A stretch of DNA of 64,000 nt, from NCBI RefSeq assembly GCF_965204195.1, contig NZ_OZ241975.1, forward strand, positions 2,046,001 to 2,110,000. Direction: 5' to 3'. Numbering within the stretch: position 1 is the first letter of the stretch; the number at the start of each line of letters is the position of its first letter. Positions 1 through 8,558 of this stretch are shown in pieces. Made by a program: the position numbers and the translations under genes. The notes below the pieces were generated by a model. That model did no database searches. It worked only from the letters and a program-made list of their open reading frames with translations, and was not told where the DNA came from. Source of the stretch: Poriferisodalis sp965204195. Lineage in GTDB: Bacteria; Actinomycetota; Acidimicrobiia; Acidimicrobiales; Poriferisodalaceae.

Positions 1-1007
1 GATGCCGCCGCAAGCGCAGCCAGCAGGATCACCACGCGCCGAGGCACGCTGTCGGACAGGCGGCCAAGCGGGATCTGCCCGAACAGGCTGCCGATCATCG
101 GCGCACCCACGAACAGCGCGACCTCGAAGGGCGTGAGCCCCCGGTTGGCGGCGTACACCGCTCCGAGACCCGAGATGGAGCCCAGCGCTCCGCCGACCAG
201 GAATGCCACGATCACCCCGGTCGGCGCTGTTTGCAGCATCGCCCTCAGGCTGAGCGGCTCGGGCACGACCACTGGCGGGTTGGCCGAAGCCGACAGTGAC
301 ATCGGAACCAGTGCCAGCGACACCAGCACCGAGGAGACGGCGAACAAGGTGAAACCGTTCACGTCGGCTGTGGTGACCAGGAATTGGCCGGTCGCGATCG
401 AGCCCATGGTGACGACCATGTAGGTAGCGATCATCTGACCGCGGTTGCGGTTGGTGGCCAGCTCGTTCAGCCATGTCTCGGCTACCACCACCAGCGCTGC
501 GAGGCACATGCCCCACACCAGCCGGCATGCGCCCCAGACCAACGGGGTCACGAATACGGCCTGCACCAGCGTGACGCTGCTGCCCAGCGAGGCGAGTGCG
601 GCGAAGACGCGCACATGACCCACTTGACGCAGCAGCCGCGGCGCCAGCGCAGCGCCCACCAGGAAGCCGGCAAAGTTCATGGCCATCACCAGCCCAGCCA
701 CTGTCGAGCTGAAGCCTTCGCTTTCGGCCCGCACGCCCAGCAGCGTGTTCTGGAGCCCATGGCCGGCCATGAGCAGCGTGATGCCGCCGAACAGCGCTGC
801 GCTCCGGCTGAATCGGCCGGCAAGCGCCGGACCGCCGACGACCGGTGCGGCCTGATCGACGTCGCTCGACTGCTGCTGTTGCTGCTGCTCGGCGGCCAAT
901 GTGCGTGCACGCCGCCGCACCCGTGCTCGCCGTGTCTGGCGTGCAGTGCTCGTTGCTCCGTCCTCGGAGGTCGGGGTCGGTTCAGGTGCTGGCGTCTGCG
1001 CCGACAC
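1..1007 (-). CDS. MFS transporter, 3' part cut by window edge
   Basis: Translating the minus strand from about 1007 to the window edge gives a hydrophobic multi-pass protein with major facilitator features, including a GSLFGQIPLGRLSD loop between membrane helices and a conserved WLNE segment after an early helix. It resembles YcaD-like sugar or organic-acid exporters, but the substrate cannot be told. The N-terminus is low-complexity, with a run of six Gln. The start is uncertain: the frame opens right after the stop of the upstream gene, and GTG at 1007 or GTG at 920 are candidates. It follows the formate dehydrogenase genes with almost no gap, so it is probably the last gene of that operon and could move formate or a C1 precursor; that role is inference. 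Confidence 0.8.
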   Translation of the reverse strand, partial: MSAQTPAPEPTPTSEDGATSTARQTRRARVRRRARTLAAEQQQQQQSSDVDQAAPVVGGPALAGRFSRSAALFGGITLLMAGHGLQNTLLGVRAESEGFSSTVAGLVMAMNFAGFLVGAALAPRLLRQVGHVRVFAALASLGSSVTLVQAVFVTPLVWGACRLVWGMCLAALVVVAETWLNELATNRNRGQMIATYMVVTMGSIATGQFLVTTADVNGFTLFAVSSVLVSLALVPMSLSASANPPVVVPEPLSLRAMLQTAPTGVIVAFLVGGALGSISGLGAVYAANRGLTPFEVALFVGAPMIGSLFGQIPLGRLSDSVPRRVVILLAALAAA

Positions 1008-1013
1008 CTGCGG

Positions 1014-1970
1014 CTAGTGCTCCGCTGCCGATGTTGTGGGGGGCTCGAACGCTGGAGCGTGCACGTATTGCCAGCCGAACCGGCCCTTGATGCACAGATG
1101 GCCGCTGGTCACCGAGTGATCGGCAGGCGACGTAACTTTCACGATGCGCTCGTCCTGCACATGCAGTTCGAGATTGCAGCCCACACCGCAGTAGGAGCAC
1201 ACCGTGCGGGTGACGCTCTGATCGTCAGGTCGCCACTCCCCCACGGCGCGCAAGTCGAACTCGGTACGGAACTGCAAGGCGCCGGTGGGGCACACCGCCA
1301 CGCAGTTGCCGCAGTACACGCAGGCGCTGTCGGGGAGCTCGACGTCGTACTCGGTGCGTATGCGGGCATCGAATCCGCGTCCTGCCACTGCGATGGCGAA
1401 GGTGTGCTGGGCATCGTCGCCGCAGGCCTCGACGCACTTGTAGCAGAGCACGCAGCGGTCGTACGCACGGATGTACAGATCGTCCTGGATGCGCACAGGT
1501 TCGTCGACACGCTCGGGCTCGGGGCGCAAGGGCAGATCACCGCCGCCGTCGTCCGCCGAGCTGCCGGAGTCGCCTCGGATGCCCGAGCCCTCGTAACGGG
1601 CAGGATCGGCGCCATAGATTCGTGACCAGTCGGCAATCTCTGACGCCTGTGAGAGGTCATTCGCCGAGCCGAGGAACTCCAGCACCATGCGCCGGCTGTG
1701 GCGCACTCGTTCGGAATCGGTGCTGATCTGCATCCCCGCCTCAGCCGGTCGTGAGCACGCCGGCACGAGGGTGCGAGACCCTTCGAGCTCCACGACGCAG
1801 ACACGGCAGACGTTCACCGGCGTGAGGTTGGGCGCCCAGCAGATGGTGGGCGTGTCGACGTCGGCTGCCGTGCAGGCCGCCAGGATCGTCTCCCCCTCGG
1901 GCACCGTCACTTCGCGTCCGTCGATGCTCAGCGTCACCTGCCGGTCACTGCTGCCATTGCCAGAACTCAT
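1014..1970 (-). CDS. NuoG-like Fe-S subunit of formate dehydrogenase carrying the detached Mo-enzyme [4Fe-4S] domain
   Basis: 318 aa. Residues 10-75 form a [2Fe-2S] ferredoxin domain with ligands C44, C55, C58 and C72. The NuoG-type His-Cys cluster segment (about 90-120) has lost its Cys residues. Residues 173-183 and 217-227 are two CxxCxxCxxxC [4Fe-4S] motifs. Residues 258-300 (C258, C261, C265, C293, then IKGRFGW) are the N-terminal [4Fe-4S] domain of a molybdopterin oxidoreductase, which normally opens the catalytic subunit. The protein stops soon after, just where a molybdopterin body would continue; that body is encoded at 3744-5759. The start overlaps the NuoEF stop (ATGA). Predicted role: passing electrons from the Mo/W site to the flavin subunit. 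The domain reading is firm; the physical association is inferred. Confidence 0.9.
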   Translation of the reverse strand: MSSGNGSSDRQVTLSIDGREVTVPEGETILAACTAADVDTPTICWAPNLTPVNVCRVCVVELEGSRTLVPACSRPAEAGMQISTDSERVRHSRRMVLEFLGSANDLSQASEIADWSRIYGADPARYEGSGIRGDSGSSADDGGGDLPLRPEPERVDEPVRIQDDLYIRAYDRCVLCYKCVEACGDDAQHTFAIAVAGRGFDARIRTEYDVELPDSACVYCGNCVAVCPTGALQFRTEFDLRAVGEWRPDDQSVTRTVCSYCGVGCNLELHVQDERIVKVTSPADHSVTSGHLCIKGRFGWQYVHAPAFEPPTTSAAEH

Positions 1971-3760
1971 AGTTGCTCGTCTCCTAGCAGACCCAGCCGC
2001 ATGGCGGAGAGCACCGCCGAGGCTGCCGTATGGCCGAGCCCGCAGATGGAAGCGTCGCCCATGGCATCTGCGATGTCTCCGAGCAGCTCACGCTGAGGTT
2101 CCGTCGACCGTCCTGTGCGACGGATCTGCGTCACCAGCTCGTGCTGGCGGACCGTGCCCACGCGGCAGGGAACGCACTGGCCGCACGACTCGTCGCGGAA
2201 GAACTTGGCCAGTCGCTCGACCACGGCGCTCATGTCGGCCGTCTCGTTGAAGACCATCACCGGGCCTGAGCCGAGCGTCGTGCCCGCAGCCCGTGTGTCC
2301 TCCAGGGAGAGCTGCAGCCCTCCGGCGTCGGGTCCGACGAAGCTGCCGGCAGCACCGCCCAGCAGCACTGCGGCCAGCGTGCCCTGCACTCCCCCGGCCA
2401 GCCCCAGCAGTTCGCCAAGCGGCATCCCGAAGGGAGCTTCGTACAGCCCTGGCCGGCCGACGTGACCGGAGAGGCAAAACAGCTTCGTGCCCGGCGAGCC
2501 GTCGGTTCCCACGCTGCGGTACGCCTCAGGACCGATGCGCAGGATCTCATTCACGTTGAGCAGTGTCTCAGGGTTGTTCACCACCGTGGGGCGGCCGAAC
2601 AGCCCATGGGTCGTGGGGAATGGCGGCTTATTGCGGGGCTCTCCCCGGAAGCCCTCGAGCGAGTTGAACAGGGCCGTCTCTTCACCGCAGATATAGGCGC
2701 CCGCTCCCCTGCGCAGCTCGATGTCGAACGGTTGCCCGGACCCGGCTGCGTCATCGCCGAGCCAGCCGGCGCTGTGGGCCTGCGCGATGGCGTGCTGGAG
2801 GCGTTGGGTGGCCAGTGGGTATTCACCGCGTATGTAGATCCAGCCGTGTTCAGCGCCCACGGTCAGGCCGGCAACAGTGATGGACTCGATGATGGCCAAG
2901 GGTTCCAGCTCGCAGAGCAGCCGGTCTTTGAATGTTCCGGGCTCGGATTCGTCGATGTTGGCGACGACGTGCTTGGGGCCTTCGCCATCGGCCACCGCTC
3001 GCCACTTGATGCCGGTGGGAAAAGCGGCCCCGCCGCGCCCCGACAGCCCCGCTGCGGTCACCTGGGAGATGACTTCGTCGGTTCCCAGGCGCAGTGCAGT
3101 GTCAAGGGCTGCTCCCCCGCCTCGTTCCCGGTACGCCTCCATCGACATGCTCTCGCTGTGGTCGGGATCCCGTCCGATCATCTGTCGCAGCAGGCTGGGC
3201 GCCTCAGGCGCTGACGCCGTGACGCTGATGAGCAGCGAATCCGGACCGCTGCCGTCTGCGGGGACGCGGTCGGGCTCGCGGCGACCCTGGATGAAGACCG
3301 CCGGCGCCCGTTCGCACTGCCCGAGGCAGGGACCCTCGTGCACGGCATGGCCCTGTGAGCGCAGGTGCTCCGCCAGCGGTGCCGCACCGGCCAGCGCGCA
3401 GATGGGATCGACGCAGACATGACGAACGCTGAGCTCATGGGCGGGGGCTTCGGTGCGGAACATCTCGTAGAACGTGGCCACGCCGTAGGCCTCTGCCGGT
3501 GGCACGCCCAGCGTCCGGCCGACGAAGTTGAGGCCGCCCGGCGAGATCCACCCGGCCTCGCGCTGGAGAGCGTGCAGCGCGGGCAGTAACAGGTGCCGCA
3601 TCTGCTTGCGCCGCTGCATCCCTGCGCGCACAACACGCGGATGCGAGATCACAACGGCACCGTCGCTGGCCTCGTCGACGCTGAGTGCAGCCAGCACCGC
3701 TCGTCGCTCCGATGCGGTGGGCTCCGCATCGGAGAAGTGCAGGTCAGCCACCAGCGCCAC
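1967..3760 (-). CDS. NuoE-NuoF fusion, NAD-reducing diaphorase subunit of formate dehydrogenase
   Basis: 597 aa. Residues about 50-170 are a NuoE-like thioredoxin-fold domain with a [2Fe-2S] pair of motifs, CVDPIC and CLGQC. The rest is NuoF-like: the Gly-rich FMN/NADH segment GLSGRGGAAFPTGIKW, the ESEPGTFKDR motif, the GAGAYICGEETAL segment, and C-terminal [4Fe-4S] ligands in ESCGQCVPCR plus a later SICGLG. Fused E/F subunits are known in NAD-linked formate dehydrogenases and hydrogenases, where they take electrons from the Fe-S chain and reduce NAD+. The start lies 17 bases inside the upstream catalytic-subunit gene and the stop overlaps the next start, so the three genes are translationally coupled. 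Confidence 0.92.
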   Translation of the reverse strand: MALVADLHFSDAEPTASERRAVLAALSVDEASDGAVVISHPRVVRAGMQRRKQMRHLLLPALHALQREAGWISPGGLNFVGRTLGVPPAEAYGVATFYEMFRTEAPAHELSVRHVCVDPICALAGAAPLAEHLRSQGHAVHEGPCLGQCERAPAVFIQGRREPDRVPADGSGPDSLLISVTASAPEAPSLLRQMIGRDPDHSESMSMEAYRERGGGAALDTALRLGTDEVISQVTAAGLSGRGGAAFPTGIKWRAVADGEGPKHVVANIDESEPGTFKDRLLCELEPLAIIESITVAGLTVGAEHGWIYIRGEYPLATQRLQHAIAQAHSAGWLGDDAAGSGQPFDIELRRGAGAYICGEETALFNSLEGFRGEPRNKPPFPTTHGLFGRPTVVNNPETLLNVNEILRIGPEAYRSVGTDGSPGTKLFCLSGHVGRPGLYEAPFGMPLGELLGLAGGVQGTLAAVLLGGAAGSFVGPDAGGLQLSLEDTRAAGTTLGSGPVMVFNETADMSAVVERLAKFFRDESCGQCVPCRVGTVRQHELVTQIRRTGRSTEPQRELLGDIADAMGDASICGLGHTAASAVLSAMRLGLLGDEQL

Positions 3761-5759
3761 CTGCCGCTGCGGTGCCAGATGCGCGGCCGGCGACGGCTGT
3801 GCCGAATGTACCGCCAGCCGCGGCCGTGGCAGGCGGCAGCGGGTCGATGCGAACGGCCGCGGCTTTGAATTCCGCCGTGCCGCTGCGGATATCCCAGGCG
3901 TCGTTCGTCAGCAGGTTCGCATCCACCAACTCCGGAAAATGGAACGTCGTGAAAACCAGGCCTGTGGGAAGGCGATCGGTCACATGCACGCGCATATCGA
4001 CCGAACCCCGTGGCGAGCTCACACGCACAATGTCGCCTTCGACAATTCTGAGGTCTGCTGCGTCGGCAGGGCTGATCTCGATGGCGTCACCGGAGCGGAT
4101 CGGCGAGGAGTAGCCGGCGGACTGCGCGCCCGTGTTGTAGGAGTCGAGCACCCGGCCGGTGGTCAGGCGCAACGGGAACTGCTCGCTCAGTGCCTCCGCA
4201 GGAGGACGATGGATGACGGTCGAGAACGGTGCCGGCGCATGACCGTCGAGGCCGGGCTCCCAGAGCCAGCCGTGCAGGAACTCTGTGCCGGGATGGTCGT
4301 CGTGGGGACAGGGCCACTGCAGGCCGCCGCTCGCCTCGAGACGCTCCCAGCTCATGCCGCCATGCAGCGGCGACAGCGATCGCATCTCGTCCCACAACTC
4401 CTGCGCGGACGTGGCCGTCCACTGCACGCCCATGTGCGATGCCAACTCGCTGATGATGTGCACATCGTCGCGTGCGTCACCCTGGGGAGGCACCGCGGCA
4501 CGCACCCGCTGGACACGTCGTTCGGAGGAGGTGACTGTTCCCTCGCTGGAGGACCAACCCGCTGCCGCGGGCAGCACCACGTCAGCCATCCGTGCGGTAC
4601 GCGTCAGCGAGATGTCCTGAACGACCAGCAGATCCAGCCCTTCGAGCAGCTTGCGTGCGTGCGCCACGTTGGCTTCGGAATCGGCCGGATTCTCCCCGAT
4701 GACGTAGAGGGCCCGCAGCTCGCCATCTTCCATGGCGTCGAACATCGCGGTGAGGTGCTTTCCCGGGACGGGATTCAGCTCACAACCCCATGTGCTCTCG
4801 TAGCGAGCCCGGACCTCGGGGTCAGTGAGGAGCTGGAACCCGGGCAGTCGATCGGGCAGAGCACCCATGTCGCCGCCGCCCTGCACGTTGTTCTGGCCTC
4901 GCAGGGGCACCAGGCCCGAGCCGCGCCGACCGACATGGCCGGTCAGCAGCGCCAAGTTGCACAGCGAGAGCACGTTCTCAACCGCCGTGTGGTGCTCGGT
5001 GATGCCCAGCGTCCACAAGATCTGCGCTCGGTCGGCCGTGGCATAACGGTGGGCCATCTCCGCGATGGCCTCTGCCGGCACGCCGGTCAGCCGCTCGCCC
5101 TCGGGGAGCGTGAACGGCTCTACCGATGCTGCGTAGGCATCGAACCCCGTCGTCGCATGATCGATGAAGGACTGGTTGTGCATTCGGCGGGCGATGATCT
5201 CGCGAGCCACCGTGTTGGACAGCGCGATGTCTGTGCCCACGTCGAGGCCGAGCCACACGTCGGCAAACTCGGCCGAGGAGGTTCGGCGGGGATCCACTGC
5301 GTACATGGCAGCGCCGCTGTCGAGGCCGCGCAGCAGGTGATGGAAGAAGATCGGGTGGGCCTCACGGGCATTCGATCCCCACAGCAGGATGACGTCAGTC
5401 TCGGTGATTTCCTGGTACGAGCACGTTCCGCCCCCGAGTCCGAACACTGTCGCCAGACCGACGACCGACGGAGCGTGTCAGGTGCGGTTACAGGAATCGA
5501 TGTTGTTGGACTTCAGCACCGTCCGCATGAACTTCTGGGCTGCGTAGTTCATCTCATTCGTGCTCTTCGAGCACGAGAACATGCCGACGCCGCCGGCGCC
5601 GTGCTGCTGAGTGGCCGCCCGCAGCCCCGATGCAGCACGGTCGAGTGCATCGTCCCAGCTCGCAGGGCGCAGGACGCCGCCGTCGCGTACGAGAGGCGTG
5701 TCGAGTCGCGCGAGAGGTGCTTGGCGCCCCCCCGATCGTGCACTGTTCCCCCGCGGCAT
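3744..5759 (-). CDS. Formate dehydrogenase catalytic subunit, selenoprotein with in-frame TGA, lacking the N-terminal Fe-S domain
   Basis: Read through the TGA at 5480-5478 this is one frame of 671 codons. The TGA is codon 94 in the context SCNRT-U-HAPSVVGL, which matches the active-site Sec-His pair of formate dehydrogenases (E. coli FdhF has RVUHGPS). Downstream are molybdopterin-guanine-dinucleotide binding segments (LLWGSNAREAHP, LRGQNNVQGGGDMG, GENPADSEAN) and a C-terminal dinucleotide-binding domain (TGRVLDSYNTGAQS). The ATG at 5759 has an upstream GGGGAGGGG Shine-Dalgarno. The protein starts directly at the molybdopterin body (RLDTPLVRDGG); its usual [4Fe-4S] domain is on the product of 1014-1970. 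The C-terminal 25 residues are an Ala/Gly-rich tail. Ordinary gene callers will split this gene at the TGA. Confidence 0.92.
5449..5480 (-). promoter_or_regulatory. Bacterial SECIS element of the formate dehydrogenase mRNA
   Basis: Immediately 3' of the UGA, GUCGUC (5465-5460) pairs over all six positions (one G-U) with GGCGAC (5454-5449), leaving the loop GGUCU (5459-5455). The E. coli fdhF SECIS has the same GGUCU loop, and 18 bases separate UGA from the loop in both. The elongation factor SelB would bind here. The pairing and spacing are read directly; function is inferred by analogy. Confidence 0.88.
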
Positions 5760-5820
5760 CGCCCCTCCCCGATACGCCTGAGTGCCGTGGTCCAGAATTC
5801 TACGCTGTCCCCGGACCCTT

Positions 5821-5853
5821 TACCGTGACTACAACAGTTTTACCCTGACTACA
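5821..5853. repeat. Two 13-bp direct repeats, 20 bp apart, in the fdh/iclR divergent region
   Basis: TACCgTGACTACA (5821-5833) recurs as TACCcTGACTACA (5841-5853), matching at 12 of 13 positions with a 20-bp period, close to two helical turns. It lies about 60-95 bases upstream of the fdh start, where an activator or repressor site would be expected. The binding protein is unknown. Confidence 0.5.
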
Positions 5854-5882
5854 GATTCGCTGCCCCGTATCGGCAGTGTGGC

Positions 5883-5905
5883 GTTCCGTAGAGCAGAACA
5901 GTTCC
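5883..5905. promoter_or_regulatory. Putative IclR operator upstream of iclR
   Basis: GTTCCG (5883-5888) is followed by an imperfect inverted copy CAGAAC (5894-5899), which overlaps the perfect 4-1-4 palindrome GAAC-A-GTTC (5896-5904). The same GGAAC/GTTCC half-site is repeated in the promoter region at 11158-11210. IclR proteins often bind their own promoters, so autoregulation is likely. This is inferred from the repeat pattern. Confidence 0.5.
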
Positions 5906-5961
5906 ACAATACGGCACAAAAATACCGTCAACCGACAGGTCCATGCTGCCCGCGGGCTACC

Positions 5962-6726
5962 GTGGAGCCGGTGCAGTCGATCTCTCGCGCGTTCGCTGTC
6001 CTGCGGGCATTGGCCGTGGGTCCGCAGGGTGTCACCGACGTTGCCGATCACGTCGGGCTGCCCAAGAGCACGGTGGCCCGGCTGCTGACATCGCTCGAAG
6101 CAGTCGACGCCGTCGTCCAGGACGACGCAGGCGGCGACTATCGGCTCGGACAGGGACTCATCGACATCATCGGAGCTGCTGGTGCAGATCGGAGTCTGCT
6201 GGCCGCGGCGCGCCCGCACCTGCACAGCCTGGTCAACCAGGTCGGCGAGACAGCCGGCGTGAGCGTTCGTGCTGATCGGACGGTGTACTACCTCGACCAG
6301 GTCGAGCCCGAATCGGAAGTACAAGTGCGCTCGTGGACCGGTGAGTACTGCCCGATGCACTTGGTGCCTTCGGGGCTCGTGTACTTGGCCCATCTCGGCA
6401 CCGCGGCACTCGACGAATACATGCGCGCCGGTCTCGAGGCGACGACCGCGAACAGCATGGTCGATGCCGATGCGCTGAAGACTCGGCTGAGCCAAGTTGC
6501 CAACGCCGGATACGTCTGGGTGTACGAGGAGTTCGCCATCGGGATCAACTCGGTGGCTGCGCCGGTATTGAACGAAGAGGGGGCGGTGGTGGCGGCGCTG
6601 CATGTTCACGGGCCGGCATACCGTTTTCCCGATCCGAACAGCACCCACGACATCGGCCTTCTGCTCATCGAGGCCGCGTCAAACCTGGCAGAGCACTTGG
6701 CCGGACGAGCGCCGCTGCCGGTCTAG
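5962..6726 (+). CDS. IclR-family transcriptional regulator
   Basis: About 254 aa. The N-terminal winged helix-turn-helix (GVTDVADHVGLPKSTVARLL) is followed by the IclR effector-binding domain. The C-terminal part has the usual YEEFAIGINSVAAPV segment and ends near LAEHLAGRAP. The frame is open further upstream, but homology begins at VQSISRAFAVLRAL, so GTG at 5962 is chosen (GTG at 5971 is an alternative). It is divergent from the fdh operon and tail-to-tail with etfA; the two genes share a CTAG at 6723-6726 as overlapping stops. Its position between the formate dehydrogenase and demethylase operons suggests it regulates both; the ligand is unknown. Confidence 0.9.
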   Translation: MEPVQSISRAFAVLRALAVGPQGVTDVADHVGLPKSTVARLLTSLEAVDAVVQDDAGGDYRLGQGLIDIIGAAGADRSLLAAARPHLHSLVNQVGETAGVSVRADRTVYYLDQVEPESEVQVRSWTGEYCPMHLVPSGLVYLAHLGTAALDEYMRAGLEATTANSMVDADALKTRLSQVANAGYVWVYEEFAIGINSVAAPVLNEEGAVVAALHVHGPAYRFPDPNSTHDIGLLLIEAASNLAEHLAGRAPLPV

Positions 6727-7769
6727 CTGGGCGGACGGTCGCGGCGGCGCCGGATCTCGTCGCAGATCGCGGGCACGACCTCGTGCAGGTCGGCAATGAC
6801 TGCGTAGCCCGCCTTGGTGACCATGTTGGCTTCCGGGTCGATGTTGATCGCCAGAATGTTCTTCGAGCCCATGGCGCCGACCCAATGCTGGATCGCGCCC
6901 GATATGCCGCAGGCAATGTAGATCTCCGGGGCGATCCGGGTGCCCGTCTGGCCGACTTGGTCTGCGTGCGAGCGCCAGCCGTTGTTCGTGACCGCTCGCG
7001 AGCATCCGACGCGGCCGCCGAGCAGTTCCGCAAGTTCTTCGAGCGGGGCGAACCCGTCTGCTGAGCCGACGCCTCGACCGCCCGACACCACGACTGGCGC
7101 GGTGGACAGCGTGATGCCCTCGGCAAGCGTCACCCGATCGCGGACCAGGGTCTGCTGCACTTCAGGCCCTAGGTCGGGCTCGAAATCGGCAACGGTCGTA
7201 TGGACGGAACCGCCTTCGCATGGCTCGGCCTCGATGGAGTGCTGCGCAATGGTCAGCAGCGGCAGGGTCGAGGTGAGAGTCACATCCTCGAGCAGCGAGC
7301 CGCCCCACTGGATGCGAGTGATGCGCCACGCATCGCCGCCTGCGGGGCCGGACGGCGCATCGGTCAGAGAGCCTGCTGGAGACACGTTCACGCAGTTGGC
7401 CACGAGCGGCAGGTCGGTGCGGGCGGCGAGCTGTACCATGGCCTCGGCACCACGATCGGTGCCCGCCGCCACGACGGCCACAGGCCCCGCAGCCTCGACG
7501 AATATCGCGAGCGCAGCGCCCCAGGCGTCGGGTCCGTAGTCGGCCAGGAACGAATGGCATCCGCAGTGCACCGCAGTGGCGCCGTAGTCGGCGCAGGTGG
7601 CAATGAGATCGGCGCCGTGCGCATCGAACAGTTCGCTGTCGCCCAGGATGACGGCATCGAGCTCCGCGTTCAGGTCCGCGGCGAGCGAGCGGGCCGCAGT
7701 CAGGGCTTCCAGGGCACCGCCGGAGGGGACACCACGGTCGTGGTCGATCAGGACGGCGACGCCGCTCAC
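6723..7769 (-). CDS. etfA: Electron transfer flavoprotein alpha subunit
   Basis: 348 aa. The N-terminal half is the ETF alpha/beta adenine-nucleotide-hydrolase-like fold. The C-terminal half is the FAD domain, with VVSGGRGVGS, CSRAVTNNGW, GQTGTRIAPEIYIACGISGA and a final NIDPEANMVTKAGY segment, all characteristic of EtfA. Together with EtfB it carries electrons from flavin dehydrogenases to ETF:quinone oxidoreductase. The start overlaps the etfB stop by four bases (ATGA). The nearest dehydrogenase is the dimethylglycine-dehydrogenase-like protein at 8559-11081, very likely its electron donor. Confidence 0.93.
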   Translation of the reverse strand: MSGVAVLIDHDRGVPSGGALEALTAARSLAADLNAELDAVILGDSELFDAHGADLIATCADYGATAVHCGCHSFLADYGPDAWGAALAIFVEAAGPVAVVAAGTDRGAEAMVQLAARTDLPLVANCVNVSPAGSLTDAPSGPAGGDAWRITRIQWGGSLLEDVTLTSTLPLLTIAQHSIEAEPCEGGSVHTTVADFEPDLGPEVQQTLVRDRVTLAEGITLSTAPVVVSGGRGVGSADGFAPLEELAELLGGRVGCSRAVTNNGWRSHADQVGQTGTRIAPEIYIACGISGAIQHWVGAMGSKNILAINIDPEANMVTKAGYAVIADLHEVVPAICDEIRRRRDRPPS

Positions 7770-8548
7770 AGCACCCCCAACTCGTCCAGCAGGTCCACCA
7801 CGGCGGGTGCCGCCGCGGCACTGTCACCGAGTTGCACCGTGGTGCTGGCACGCTCGGGCGGCCGGTGCAGCCGAACCCGCGACTGCCCGCCGGCGTCAGC
7901 ATCGGCGGCACAGTCGAGCAACTGGATCTGGGCCTTGCGCGAGGCGAGGCGCCCTTTCATGGTCGGGTAGCGGGGCAGGTTGATGCCTTCCTTGACACCG
8001 AGCGCGCAGGGCGCCTCGAGCTCGTACACCTCGTAGCCGGCATCGGTCTCGCGGCGCGCGGTGAACCCTCGCTCATGGGGGTCGATGCCCTTGATGCCGT
8101 TCACAATCGGCCTCCCGAGTGCGTGCGCGACCCGGATACCGACCTGGAAGTTGCCCCCGTCGGCAGATTCGTTGCCGAACAGGATCAGGTCGAACTGCCC
8201 CCCGGCGGCCTCGAGTTCCCGCACAGCGGAGGTGATGGCGGCGGCGGTGCGCTGGGGATCCCAGTCGAGGCCACCGTCTGCGATCACCAGCGCGAATTCG
8301 CTGCCGCCCACGCTGGCCGCATAGCGCAGTTGCTCAGTGGACGCCTCGGGGCCCAGCGTGAGCACCGCGACCGCATGGTCGTCGCCGTCAAGCCGCTCCA
8401 CGATCTGCGCGGCTTCCTCCACCGCGCATTCCTCATGCGGGCTCGTGGTGAAGCCCAAGTGGGCAGTGTCTACCTGCTGTCCGTCATCGGTGACGTTGAT
8501 GCGCGAGCCGACAGCAGGCACTCGCTTCACGCACACCAAGATGCGCAC
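7766..8548 (-). CDS. etfB: Electron transfer flavoprotein beta subunit
   Basis: 260 aa. It begins MRILVCVKRVPAV, the usual EtfB start, and contains LFGNESADGGNFQVG (nucleotide binding) and the EtfB signature region ELEAPCALGVKEGINLPRYP followed by KGRLASRKA. It lies ten bases after the flavoprotein gene and overlaps etfA, forming an operon dmgdh-like/etfB/etfA. This pairing matches the known dependence of dimethylglycine and sarcosine dehydrogenases on ETF. Confidence 0.93.
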   Translation of the reverse strand: MRILVCVKRVPAVGSRINVTDDGQQVDTAHLGFTTSPHEECAVEEAAQIVERLDGDDHAVAVLTLGPEASTEQLRYAASVGGSEFALVIADGGLDWDPQRTAAAITSAVRELEAAGGQFDLILFGNESADGGNFQVGIRVAHALGRPIVNGIKGIDPHERGFTARRETDAGYEVYELEAPCALGVKEGINLPRYPTMKGRLASRKAQIQLLDCAADADAGGQSRVRLHRPPERASTTVQLGDSAAAAPAVVDLLDELGVL

Positions 8549-8558
8549 CGGCGCGCCC

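Noticed and set aside
5478..5480. Nonsense mutation making the formate dehydrogenase a pseudogene
   Set aside because: The codon is at the Sec/Cys active-site position, the frame is otherwise intact, and a SECIS stem-loop follows at the known spacing.
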